A stretch of DNA of 64,000 nt from Chitinophaga caseinilytica (GTDB taxonomy: Bacteria > Bacteroidota > Bacteroidia > Chitinophagales > Chitinophagaceae). Positions 42,770 to 51,659 of this stretch are shown one piece after another; position 1 is the stretch's first letter, and every line of letters begins with the position of its first letter. Location: contig NZ_CP150096.1 in assembly GCF_038396765.1 (NCBI RefSeq), forward strand, positions 5,005,001-5,069,000, in the 5' to 3' direction. Made by a program: the position numbers and the translations under genes. Under the pieces are notes generated by a model. The model saw nothing but the letters and a program-made list of their open reading frames with translations, was not told the DNA's origin and ran no database searches.

Positions 42770-45001
42770 ATGCAAGAACGTTGGACCAAAGAAGCGAAAG
42801 CCTTTATTTTCAGTTACCATTTCAGCAACGGACTGCGCACAACGCTGAGCGTGGTTGTCCCCTCCCTTATTTTCGGCCTCAGCGGCCATTTGTCTACCGG
42901 TATCGCCATCTCGATGGGCGCCCTCTGCACCGCGCTCGCCGATGTGCCGGGGACCATCATCCATAAGCGCAATGGACTGATTATCAGCACCATTCTTATT
43001 TTCCTGACGGCCCTGGGCACAGGGCTCCTCCTGCCCTATACGCCGGCGCTCGTGGTCTGGGTGGGGCTTTGCAGCTTCTTTTACAGTATGCTGCTCATCT
43101 ACGGCAACCGTGGCGGGAACATCGGTGTGGGGGGCCTGTTGGTCATGGTATCCGTCATGGCCGAGCACCTGACCTGGCAAATGGCGATCGAAGTATCACT
43201 GCTGACACTCTCCGGCTCCATCTGGTACGCCCTGCTGGCGCTGCTGCTCTGGCAGATCCGGCCGTACCTGACCGTGCAGCAGACCCTGGGCGACTGTATC
43301 CAGCAAACCGCCCGGTACCTCCGCCTGCGGGCAGACTTCTATCGCCCCGAAAAAGACATTACCACTACTTATAAAGACGTACTCGCCCAGCAGGTGATCG
43401 TCAACGAAAAGATGGAAGCCGTGCGCGAACTGCTCCTGAAAATGCGCTCCGCGCAACAGGGCACCACCTCCATCTCCAAATCCATGGTGCTGATATTCCT
43501 TGATCTGGTAGACATGCACGAGCAGTTCATGGCCTCCCAGATCGACTATACCTCCCTCCAAAAGAAATTCGCCGGCACCCAGGTCATCGAACAGCTGCAC
43601 CACACCATCGTCCAGTTCGCCGACGAGCTCGATCATATCGGTATCGCGGTTTCGGCAGGACTACGGTCCCTCCCGCACGTCAACCTCAAACTGGAACTGG
43701 AAAAATCGCGGCGGGCGTTCAAGGCCTATCAAGCCTCCCTCCCCACCCTGCGCGAACGGGCAGACCTCATTCCGTTCGACGGCGTTTTCGACAACCTGGA
43801 GCACATCGCGCAGCGCCTGTACAACCTCCACCGCCTCACCCGGCTGGAAAGGGCCAAGGAAGCCTCGTTCGACCATCAGCTGGAGCTTTCCGCCTTCACC
43901 ACGCGGCAGCGGTACGACGTGGAAACCTTCCGCAACAACCTGACCTTCAATTCCCACATCTTCCGCCACGCCCTGCGCACAGCCCTGGCCATGGTCACGG
44001 GTTTCCTGCTGGGGCATGCCCTCGATCTGAGCAAGACCTACTGGATACTGCTGACGATCATGGTGATCATGAAACCCGGTTTCAGCCTCACCAAAACCCG
44101 TAGTTTCCAGCGGATCATCGGTACCATCATCGGCGCGATCTGCGCAGCGGGCATTCTATGGCTCACGAAAAACGACGTCGTCATATTTTCCGTCATGCTC
44201 GTCTGCATCCTGGGCGCGTACAGCTTCCAGACCTACCATTACGTGACGAGCGTGATCTTCATGACGCCGTTCATCGTTTTCCTCCTCCATTTCCTCCACC
44301 CGGCCGATTTCGAGAACGTGACCCAGCGCGTGCTGGACACCCTCATCGGCGGCGGTATCGCATTCCTCTTCAACTACATCTTCTGGCCGAGCTGGGAATA
44401 CCGCTTCCTTCCCGAATACATGATCAAAACTATGGAAGCCAACCGCGCGTACCTCCAGGAAGTGACGAACCTCTATACCGGCAAGCCTTTCAGCCTCATC
44501 GCGTACAAACTGGCGCGTAAAGACGTGCACGTGACCACCGCCAACCTCACTTCCGCCTTCCAGCGGATGTTGTCGGAGCCCAAAAGCAAACAGAAACACG
44601 GTTCGCAACTCTACCATTTCGTGGTGCTGAGCCATTCCCTTTCCAGCCACATCGCCCAGTTATCCGGCTACGCCCTGCAACACCGGCTGCAATACCAGCA
44701 CCCGGAGTACAAGGATATCATGCTGTTCCTCAACATGCTCATGGACCAGGTGGCGCAATACGTGAACACCGGCACCTGGGGCGAAGACCCTGCCGCACCG
44801 GCCGCCTTCCATTCCCTCGAAGAACGCCTCACGCACCTCATCTCCGTCCGGCAGGAACAGATCAACCAGGGCCAGGGGCAAACCGTTGAGCGCGAAGAAA
44901 TGCTGGAGATCAAGCACGTCCGCGATCAGCTCCAGGCGCTCTATTCCGTTTTGAAAGACATGAAAAAGGCCGCGATCCACGCGGCCCAGATCAACGATTA
45001 A
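42770..45001 (+). CDS. FUSC family inner-membrane protein (YccS/aromatic-acid exporter type)
   Basis: 743 residues from ATG 42770 (MQERWTKEAKAFIFSYHFSN). Two blocks of six or so membrane helices (about 25-185 and 400-520) are each followed by a helical cytoplasmic domain, the duplicated layout of the FUSC superfamily. The second block starts HALRTALAMVTGFLLGHALDLSKTYW and includes MKPGFSLTKTRSFQRIIGT, the conserved loop of the family. Members export aromatic acids or are of unknown function. It converges with bshC, stops 11 bases apart. The start is fixed by the -7 box. Confidence 0.88.
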   Translation: MQERWTKEAKAFIFSYHFSNGLRTTLSVVVPSLIFGLSGHLSTGIAISMGALCTALADVPGTIIHKRNGLIISTILIFLTALGTGLLLPYTPALVVWVGLCSFFYSMLLIYGNRGGNIGVGGLLVMVSVMAEHLTWQMAIEVSLLTLSGSIWYALLALLLWQIRPYLTVQQTLGDCIQQTARYLRLRADFYRPEKDITTTYKDVLAQQVIVNEKMEAVRELLLKMRSAQQGTTSISKSMVLIFLDLVDMHEQFMASQIDYTSLQKKFAGTQVIEQLHHTIVQFADELDHIGIAVSAGLRSLPHVNLKLELEKSRRAFKAYQASLPTLRERADLIPFDGVFDNLEHIAQRLYNLHRLTRLERAKEASFDHQLELSAFTTRQRYDVETFRNNLTFNSHIFRHALRTALAMVTGFLLGHALDLSKTYWILLTIMVIMKPGFSLTKTRSFQRIIGTIIGAICAAGILWLTKNDVVIFSVMLVCILGAYSFQTYHYVTSVIFMTPFIVFLLHFLHPADFENVTQRVLDTLIGGGIAFLFNYIFWPSWEYRFLPEYMIKTMEANRAYLQEVTNLYTGKPFSLIAYKLARKDVHVTTANLTSAFQRMLSEPKSKQKHGSQLYHFVVLSHSLSSHIAQLSGYALQHRLQYQHPEYKDIMLFLNMLMDQVAQYVNTGTWGEDPAAPAAFHSLEERLTHLISVRQEQINQGQGQTVEREEMLEIKHVRDQLQALYSVLKDMKKAAIHAAQIND

Positions 45002-45012
45002 TATTTTGATGT

Positions 45013-46626
45013 CTACAATTCCGTCACGATAATGAACTGATCGGTTACGGGAATGGAGAATTGCAGGATGTGGTCGAAGAACGCCGGCCCGTATTCCGCA
45101 TAATACGGCAGCAGGTTCTCTTTCCGCTCCTGCAGCGAGTTACCGGGGAAAAGGCGGTCTTTCACCGTCTGTATCTGCTCCGTCTGCCAGGCGAATTTCT
45201 TCTTCTCCGCGCGCAGGAACTTATGCTCCATTTTGCCGATGGACTTGATCGCCCTGGAGCGTTCGGCGTTCACACTGGCCGCCAGCGTTACATCGATCTG
45301 CTTCGCTTTTTCTTCCAGTTCGTTGAAGAGTTTTTCCACGGCCGCATATTCATCGCGCAGCACGAGCGCCGCGTTGGTATGATCGTGCACGAATTTGCTG
45401 ATGATGAGCCCCGTGTCTTCGAACAGCGCGTCGGGCGTGAGGCCCAGCTTGTGCAGGCGCGCATGTTCCTCCCGGCGCACCCACAAAAACGAATTGCGGA
45501 GGAGGATAACGGGATACGGCACCTTATGATATTGGAACAAATCCTTCAGTTCGAGCCAGTACGCCACTTCGCCGCCGCCGCCGATGAAAGCAATGTTGGG
45601 AAGAATGGTTTCCTGGAGGATGCCGCGCAAAATTACATTGGGGCTGAAACGCTCCGGATGGGCTTCCAGCTCGTTCAGCAATTCGTCGCGCGTGAAAGAC
45701 AACGGTGTGTGTAGAACTTTCCACAGTTCCCCATCTTTCACGATGCGCTCACGTTTGTCATCGATGAGATAAAAAAGATTTATTTCCCGGGGCGTGGCTT
45801 GAACCTTGAAATGGGCTGACAGTTTGTCGATCGTTTTGGAGACGATCGGCTCGGAACTTTGGTGTAGCAGCTCGTCTTTCATGACGGGGATCAGCTGCCG
45901 TTTGAAGTTGGGATGATCAGGGATGAGCACCACCAGGCCATAACATCCGAACAGCTCGTTCACGAGGCTCAAGGTGGCCTGCTGGATATTGGGCTGTTCG
46001 AGATAGGCTTTGCGGAGGATGTCGGTCAATTGGGGACCGTGCGGCAGGAAGCCGATACTGTCACCAATTTGTTTGATCATCGGTTCGAGGTTTTCGGTGC
46101 GCATGCGCCCTACGGCGCCGGTCTGGTCTGTTTCCCAGGTGAGTTTGCGCCCATCCAGCCAGATGGAGCCCAGCTCGTCGAGGTCGGCGTCTTCGCTGCC
46201 CATATAGTAAACGGGCACGAAATGCTTGCCGGGGTGCTGGCGGGCGAGTTCCTGCGCCAGTTTGACGGTTTGCAGGATTTTATAGGCGAAATAGAGGAAA
46301 CCGGTGAAGATATTGGGCTGATGGGCGGTACAGACCGTAAAGGTGTTGGCAGCCTGCAGCAGCCCGATATTGGCGCGAACTTCCTCCCTGATTTCCAGGT
46401 GTGCGTATTGCTGGTAGAGGGTTTCTGCCAGAATGTCCCGGCGGAGGGGCTGCCCTTCCTTGACCTTGATTGCCATGGAAAAGTCGGGAGCCGTAGGGCT
46501 GTAAGCGTAAAAATCCCGCAGCGGGGGCTGTCCGGACAGGAAGTTGGCGATGATAGGACTGAAGTAACCTGTATCTGCAATCGGTACCGTATGGAAAGTT
46601 ATGCCCGGATTAATATGTTGGATCAC
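45013..46626 (-). CDS. bshC: Bacillithiol biosynthesis cysteine-adding enzyme
   Basis: 537 residues from GTG 46626 (MIQHINPGITFHTVPIADTG). The N-terminal half shows the Rossmann-like binding segment FTVCTAHQPNIFTGFLYFAY and VPVYYMGSEDADLDEL, diagnostic of BshC. The C-terminal half holds a coiled coil around 410-480. BshC joins cysteine to glucosaminyl-malate, the last step of bacillithiol synthesis. bshA and bshB are not in the window. I saw no TAnnTTTG box just upstream (only TAAATTCG). Confidence 0.93.
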   Translation of the reverse strand: MIQHINPGITFHTVPIADTGYFSPIIANFLSGQPPLRDFYAYSPTAPDFSMAIKVKEGQPLRRDILAETLYQQYAHLEIREEVRANIGLLQAANTFTVCTAHQPNIFTGFLYFAYKILQTVKLAQELARQHPGKHFVPVYYMGSEDADLDELGSIWLDGRKLTWETDQTGAVGRMRTENLEPMIKQIGDSIGFLPHGPQLTDILRKAYLEQPNIQQATLSLVNELFGCYGLVVLIPDHPNFKRQLIPVMKDELLHQSSEPIVSKTIDKLSAHFKVQATPREINLFYLIDDKRERIVKDGELWKVLHTPLSFTRDELLNELEAHPERFSPNVILRGILQETILPNIAFIGGGGEVAYWLELKDLFQYHKVPYPVILLRNSFLWVRREEHARLHKLGLTPDALFEDTGLIISKFVHDHTNAALVLRDEYAAVEKLFNELEEKAKQIDVTLAASVNAERSRAIKSIGKMEHKFLRAEKKKFAWQTEQIQTVKDRLFPGNSLQERKENLLPYYAEYGPAFFDHILQFSIPVTDQFIIVTEL

Positions 46627-46825
46627 TGAATCTTCATTTTGAGGACACGAATTTACGTCAATTACACATTACGAATCTACGTATTTCCTTACTGCCATTT
46701 CTGCCACTTATCACAAATGCGCCGATCGCCATGCATTGTCACACAACAAACTGGCGCCAGATTTGTAAAATCTACGTTGACCCGGACCGGAATTCTACAC
46801 TTAGCTTAAAAAAACTTTTTATCTT

Positions 46826-49099
46826 ATGAGAATTGCATATATAGCCTCGTATTACCCCCGTGAGTGCGGAATCGCGACTTTTACAGAGCATTTGATCAAG
46901 GCCATGCAGTGCCAGCTTGATGCGCCCGAAGTGAGCGTGATCGCGATGAATGATGAAGGACAGGAATATGAGTATCCCCCGGAAGTCGCGTTCACCATCC
47001 GGCAGCAGCAAATGCCGGATTACCTGGATGCGGCAGACTGGGTGAACGGCAACGGGATAGACCTGGTAGTTGTGCAACATGAGTTCGGCATCTTCGGCGG
47101 CGAAAGCGGGATTTTCCTCCTGCCTTTCCTTCACCGGTTGAAAGTTCCTTTTATCGCCACATTCCATACCGTGCTGAAGGAGCCTTCGTTCCTGCAGAAG
47201 AGCATCGTCCGCGAAATATCGCGGCAGGCGGAACGGGTGGTCGTGATGAGCCGGCTCGCCATCTCCTTTCTCGAAGATATTTATGAAGTACCCTCCGACA
47301 AGATTTCACATATTCCCCACGGCGTGCCCGATTTCGGGAATTTATCGATCCGCGCCGATGTGGTGCCCGATAACCTCCGCGCCCGGAAGCTCATTTTCAC
47401 GTTCGGGCTGCTGAGCCGCAACAAGGGCATCGAAACCGTTATCAACGCATTGCCGCAGGTGATCGAAAGTCATCCCGACGTGATGTACGTGGTGGCCGGG
47501 AAAACGCATCCGGCCGTGTTGCGCAATTGCGGGGAAGAATACCGCCAGAGCCTCCAGCAGCTGGTGCACAACCTGGGGCTGGGAGACCATGTGCTTTTCC
47601 TCGATAAATTCCTCACGGAAAACGACCTTTTCGCCTGGCTCACGCACAGCCAGATTTACGTGACGCCCTACCTGAGCGAAGCGCAGATCACCAGCGGAAC
47701 GCTCACTTATGCATTGGGCGCCGGTGCCGCGGTGCTATCCACTCCATATTGGTATGCAACGGAGCTGCTGGCCAACGGCCGCGGGAAGCTCTTCGGTTTC
47801 GCGCAACACGAAACCCTCGGACAACTGATCCTCTCGCTGCTCAACGAGCCCGCCAAACTGGAAGCCCTCCGCGAAAACGCCTACGAATACGGCCGCGAAC
47901 TGCAATGGAGCCGGATGGGCGCCAGGTATCTTCAATTGGCGGTAAAAGTCCTCGGCATCCCCCGCCCCATCGCGTTGCCCGACCCGCTGCCCGATGCCTC
48001 AATGTTACCCGCGCTCAACCTCACCCACATCCGGCGGTTGACGGACGATACCGGCATCGTACAGCACGCCAAGTACGGCATTCCCAACCTGAAAGAAGGA
48101 TATTGTGTAGACGATAATGCCCGCGCGCTCATGATGACGCTCATGGCCCAACAGTTCCGCAAAGGCAAGGAAGTGCCCGAGCTGCTGCCCGTGTACCTCA
48201 GTTTCATCCATTACATGCAGACGCCCGACGGCAACTTCAGGAATTTCCTCAGCTTCAGCCGGCAATACCTCGATGAAGTAGGCTCCGAAGACTCTTTCGG
48301 GCGCACCGTTTGGGCGCTGGGCTACCTCATCCGCTTCGCCCCCAACAATTCCTACCGCGAATTCGCTTATGAACTGTACCACCGCTCCATCCAGCACTTC
48401 GCGGCGCTGGAGCACCTGCGCGGACGGGCCAACAGTGTCATAGGCGTTTGTCACTATATTTTGCATCACCCGGCAGACGAAGGGATGGTCCATGTCCTCG
48501 AACAACTCATCCAGCCGATGATCGACGCCTGGGACCGCAATGCTACGGACGATTGGCGCTGGTTCGAGAAATCCATGACCTACGATAACGGCATCCTTCC
48601 CCTCGCTATGCTCCACGCCGCAGAAGCGACCGGCAACGAAAAGTGGCGCGATATCGCATTGTCAAGCCTATCCTTCCTGGAAAACCTCACCATGGCGCAT
48701 GGTTATTTTTCGCCCGTGGGCAACAACGGATGGCACTGCGAAGGCGGCGCCTGTCCACTGTTCGACCAGCAGGCGATCGAAACCATGGCCATGGTTTTAA
48801 TGTACCAGCAAGCGTATGCGGCCACAAACGAAACAGACTATCTCCGGAAAATGTATACGTGTTACCAATGGTTCCTCGGCGAAAACGTGCTCCGCATTCC
48901 GCTGTACGACCATGAAACACACGGCTGTTGCGACGGATTGTCGGCCGCGGGATTGAACCGGAACCAGGGTGCGGAATCCACTTTGGCATATTTTATTTCA
49001 CATATTGCCGTATTACAAACTTGTGAGGCCATCCCAAAACCGGAAAAATCCGTACGTACTACCATCATTTCAACAAATGTTGTCAGTAAAATCAGTTAA
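46826..49099 (+). CDS. Glycosyltransferase family 4 fused to an alpha-helical (toroid-like) domain
   Basis: 757 residues. Residues 1-385 form a GT-B glycosyltransferase: MRIAYIASYYPRECGIATFT, acceptor loop VVQHEFGIFGGESG, and donor site YLSEAQITSGTLTYALGAGAAV. Residues about 400-735 form a second, helix-rich domain with LKEGYCVDDNARALMM, DDWRWFEKSMTYDNGILPLAML and HCEGGACPLFDQQAIE, resembling (alpha/alpha)6-toroid carbohydrate-active folds. The fusion suggests that synthesis and trimming or sensing of a glycan are combined in one protein. The second GT4 gene begins seven bases after its stop, so the two are surely co-transcribed. They face GH130, glgC and glgA. The sugar used is not known. 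Confidence 0.87.
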   Translation: MRIAYIASYYPRECGIATFTEHLIKAMQCQLDAPEVSVIAMNDEGQEYEYPPEVAFTIRQQQMPDYLDAADWVNGNGIDLVVVQHEFGIFGGESGIFLLPFLHRLKVPFIATFHTVLKEPSFLQKSIVREISRQAERVVVMSRLAISFLEDIYEVPSDKISHIPHGVPDFGNLSIRADVVPDNLRARKLIFTFGLLSRNKGIETVINALPQVIESHPDVMYVVAGKTHPAVLRNCGEEYRQSLQQLVHNLGLGDHVLFLDKFLTENDLFAWLTHSQIYVTPYLSEAQITSGTLTYALGAGAAVLSTPYWYATELLANGRGKLFGFAQHETLGQLILSLLNEPAKLEALRENAYEYGRELQWSRMGARYLQLAVKVLGIPRPIALPDPLPDASMLPALNLTHIRRLTDDTGIVQHAKYGIPNLKEGYCVDDNARALMMTLMAQQFRKGKEVPELLPVYLSFIHYMQTPDGNFRNFLSFSRQYLDEVGSEDSFGRTVWALGYLIRFAPNNSYREFAYELYHRSIQHFAALEHLRGRANSVIGVCHYILHHPADEGMVHVLEQLIQPMIDAWDRNATDDWRWFEKSMTYDNGILPLAMLHAAEATGNEKWRDIALSSLSFLENLTMAHGYFSPVGNNGWHCEGGACPLFDQQAIETMAMVLMYQQAYAATNETDYLRKMYTCYQWFLGENVLRIPLYDHETHGCCDGLSAAGLNRNQGAESTLAYFISHIAVLQTCEAIPKPEKSVRTTIISTNVVSKIS

Positions 49100-49105
49100 C
49101 AACCC

Positions 49106-50164
49106 ATGAAAATCGCGATCCTTTCCCCAGTAGCGTGGCGCACACCGCCCGTTAGTTATGGCCCCTGGGAACAAATCGCGTCCAACGTGACGGAAGGCTT
49201 GGTCCGCCGCGGTCTGGACGTAACACTGTTTGCCACCCAAAATTCGATCACGGGCGCAAAGCTCAAAGCTGTTTGTCCCCAAGGTTATGAAGAAGACCAT
49301 TCGCTAGACGCCAAGGTCCAGGAATGCATGCATATCAGCATGTTGATGGAAGAGGCGCGGTACTTCGACATCATCCACAATCACTTCGACTTCCATCCGC
49401 TCACGTTCAGCCGGCTCGTCCGCACGCCGATCGTGACCACGATCCATGGATTTTCGTCGGAGCACATCGTTCCCGTTTTCAAGCGGTACAACCGGAACAC
49501 GCATTATGTTTCCATCAGCGAATCCGACCGCCATCCCGACCTGCGGTATGAAGCCACGGTGTACAACGGTATCGATCCCGCGCAGTTCGATTTCAGCGAC
49601 ACCCCAGGCGAGTATCTCCTGTTTTTCGGCAGGCTCCACCCGCACAAGGGCGCACACGATGCCATCAAAATCGCGCAGCTCAGCGGCAAACGCCTCCTCA
49701 TCGCCGGCATCATCCAGCACAAGGAGTACTTCAAAGAACAGGTGGAGCCCTTCATCGACGGCGACCAGATCCAGTACGTGGGTACCGCCGATCCGCAACA
49801 GCGCCGCAAACTTATGAGTGGCGCACTGGCGCTGCTGCATCCCATTTACTTCGAAGAGCCGTTCGGGCTCAGCGTAGCGGAAGCCATGATGTGTGGAACA
49901 CCCGTTATCGCCTACAACCGCGGGTCGATGCCCGAGCTGATCAAGGTCGGAGAAACGGGATTCATCGTGAGCAATGCCGCCGAAGCGGCGGAAGCGGTGA
50001 AAGACATACCATCGCTCGACCGCGGGCAATGCCGCGCCTGGTCGGAGTCGAGGTTTAGTGTAGACAGGATGGTGGATGATTACATCGAAGTGTACAAATC
50101 GGTGCTGGCCAAATCGCCGCCGAAAGGCCCGATAACGCCGGCGATCATGGGCAGGTTCAATTAA
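49106..50164 (+). CDS. Glycosyltransferase family 4
   Basis: 352 residues. The GT-B fold opens MKIAILSPVAWRTPPVSYGP (W at the loop typical of this subgroup), with FGRLHPHKGAHDAI at the domain junction and donor-binding EEPFGLSVAEAMMCGTPVIAY, containing both glutamates of EX7E. Retaining transfer from a nucleotide sugar; donor unknown. It is coupled to the upstream GT4 fusion gene. The last four bases overlap the GH130 gene tail-to-tail at the palindrome TTAA. Confidence 0.92.
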   Translation: MKIAILSPVAWRTPPVSYGPWEQIASNVTEGLVRRGLDVTLFATQNSITGAKLKAVCPQGYEEDHSLDAKVQECMHISMLMEEARYFDIIHNHFDFHPLTFSRLVRTPIVTTIHGFSSEHIVPVFKRYNRNTHYVSISESDRHPDLRYEATVYNGIDPAQFDFSDTPGEYLLFFGRLHPHKGAHDAIKIAQLSGKRLLIAGIIQHKEYFKEQVEPFIDGDQIQYVGTADPQQRRKLMSGALALLHPIYFEEPFGLSVAEAMMCGTPVIAYNRGSMPELIKVGETGFIVSNAAEAAEAVKDIPSLDRGQCRAWSESRFSVDRMVDDYIEVYKSVLAKSPPKGPITPAIMGRFN

Positions 50165-51624
50165 CCTTCCTTCACTCTTTCGAGCAAATCTTTCAAATGT
50201 ACGGTCGCGAAGGTAGACGCGTAATCCGACAGGCCATACGGTATGAGCAGCTCTTCGTTATGAATGAGCGCGCCGCAGCTGTAGAGCACGTTGGGTACGT
50301 ATCCTTCGCGTTCGTCTTTATTGGGGATGATGAGCGGTTCGCGGAGCCGGCCGATCTCGATCTTGGGATCTTCGAGGTCGAGCAGCGTTGCGCCCAGGCA
50401 GTACGTCCGCATGGGGCCTACGCCGTGGGTGATGACGAGCCAGCCATCCGGGGTTTCTATGGGCGAGCCGCAGTTCCCGATCTGGACGAACTCCCAGGGG
50501 TATTTGGGGGTTTGCAGGATCTCGGGGTTTTCCCAGATATTGATCTTGTCGGAATACATGATGTAATTGTTGATCCCGTCGATGCGCGACATCATCGCGT
50601 ACTTCCCTTTGATTTTCCTCGGGAACAGCGCCAGGTTCTTGTTCTGCGCACCTTCACCGTAAAGCGGCATGATCTTGAAATGATAGAAATCGCGCGTGGC
50701 GAGCAGTTTCGGCTGGATGGTGACGCCGTCGAACGCCGTGTAGGTGGCATAGTAAGTGACGCCGCTCGTATCTCCTGTATATTTCACGAACCGCGCATCT
50801 TCGATCCCCCGGCTTTCCGCGTCGGAATACGGGAAGATCACGCGATCGGAAATATCGGTATCCAGCGAAAAATTGATTTCATAATAGCTGTCTGCCAGCC
50901 ATAGCAGCCGTTCCAGGTTCCGTTTGATGAGATGGTCTACCTGGTAGCGCTGCTGCATTTCGCGGATGACTTTCTTCAGTCCCACATAATCGAACGTATC
51001 GGGCAGGGAGCCGGCCACTTCGCGGAGCACGGAATCGGGCAGGCTGATGGAAACGGCATTCTGGAAAAAAATGTTTTTGTGGTAAATGGTGTTGCGGATT
51101 ATATCCGGTTCGTCGACATAATTCCCCGCCGGGATGATAGTAACGTTGTTATCGCGGTCTACGATCGCCTGCCGGAAAACGATGGACGACACATGCCCTT
51201 CGCCCACGGCACGAAAGCTGAGGATCACCCGTTTTTCACCTTCTTCGAGATTGCTCTGGTCTGGGTCTTCGACGATGGAAGGATTGAAAAAGGCGGCGGA
51301 TTCGATGGAAAACTCGTTGGTGAAATAGGAACCGATGAGGAGTTTCTTTTTCATGCCGAGCTGGTCGAAATCCAGGCCCAGCGCCTGAACGAGGGGTTTC
51401 ACCTTTTCCGCGTGCCGTTCGAATATCCGGGTGATGTTCCGGTGCCGCCGCGAGAATTCGCGGAGCAGCGGGATGATCGCCCCTTCCACATCCGTGTCGG
51501 TCATTTCCGTTACTTTCAGGATGATGCCCTTTGCCCGGGCGTCTCCGTTGAAAAAGAACCGGGCCACCACACGTTTGAGGTCCGGAGTGATCTTGGCCTT
51601 CTGCCTTTCTATGGGTATGCGCAT
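50161..51624 (-). CDS. Glycoside hydrolase family 130 protein (beta-mannoside phosphorylase type)
   Basis: 487 residues. A five-bladed propeller core occupies about residues 130-470 with family landmarks SRGIEDARFVKY, QNKNLALFPRKIKGKYAMMSR, IQIGNCGSPIETPDGWLVITHG and YSCGALIHNEELLIPYGLSD. About 120 extra N-terminal residues (RQKAKITPDLKRVVARFF...) are helical and not part of the minimal fold. Characterised members split beta-linked mannosides with phosphate, giving mannose-1-phosphate, or hydrolyse beta-1,2-mannosides. It starts 35 bases after the glgC stop on the same strand, so it looks like the third gene of a glgA-glgC-GH130 operon. The exact substrate is not predictable from sequence. 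Confidence 0.9.
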   Translation of the reverse strand: MRIPIERQKAKITPDLKRVVARFFFNGDARAKGIILKVTEMTDTDVEGAIIPLLREFSRRHRNITRIFERHAEKVKPLVQALGLDFDQLGMKKKLLIGSYFTNEFSIESAAFFNPSIVEDPDQSNLEEGEKRVILSFRAVGEGHVSSIVFRQAIVDRDNNVTIIPAGNYVDEPDIIRNTIYHKNIFFQNAVSISLPDSVLREVAGSLPDTFDYVGLKKVIREMQQRYQVDHLIKRNLERLLWLADSYYEINFSLDTDISDRVIFPYSDAESRGIEDARFVKYTGDTSGVTYYATYTAFDGVTIQPKLLATRDFYHFKIMPLYGEGAQNKNLALFPRKIKGKYAMMSRIDGINNYIMYSDKINIWENPEILQTPKYPWEFVQIGNCGSPIETPDGWLVITHGVGPMRTYCLGATLLDLEDPKIEIGRLREPLIIPNKDEREGYVPNVLYSCGALIHNEELLIPYGLSDYASTFATVHLKDLLERVKEG

Positions 51625-51659
51625 ATGCCGGATTTTTTAAAGCCTTTGCGCCCGCCGGA

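Noticed and set aside
42300..43000. Apparent strand-composition switch at the smc/FUSC junction
   Set aside because: The change matches the coding-strand C-rich bias of the two divergent genes, so it cannot by itself mark an origin or terminus.
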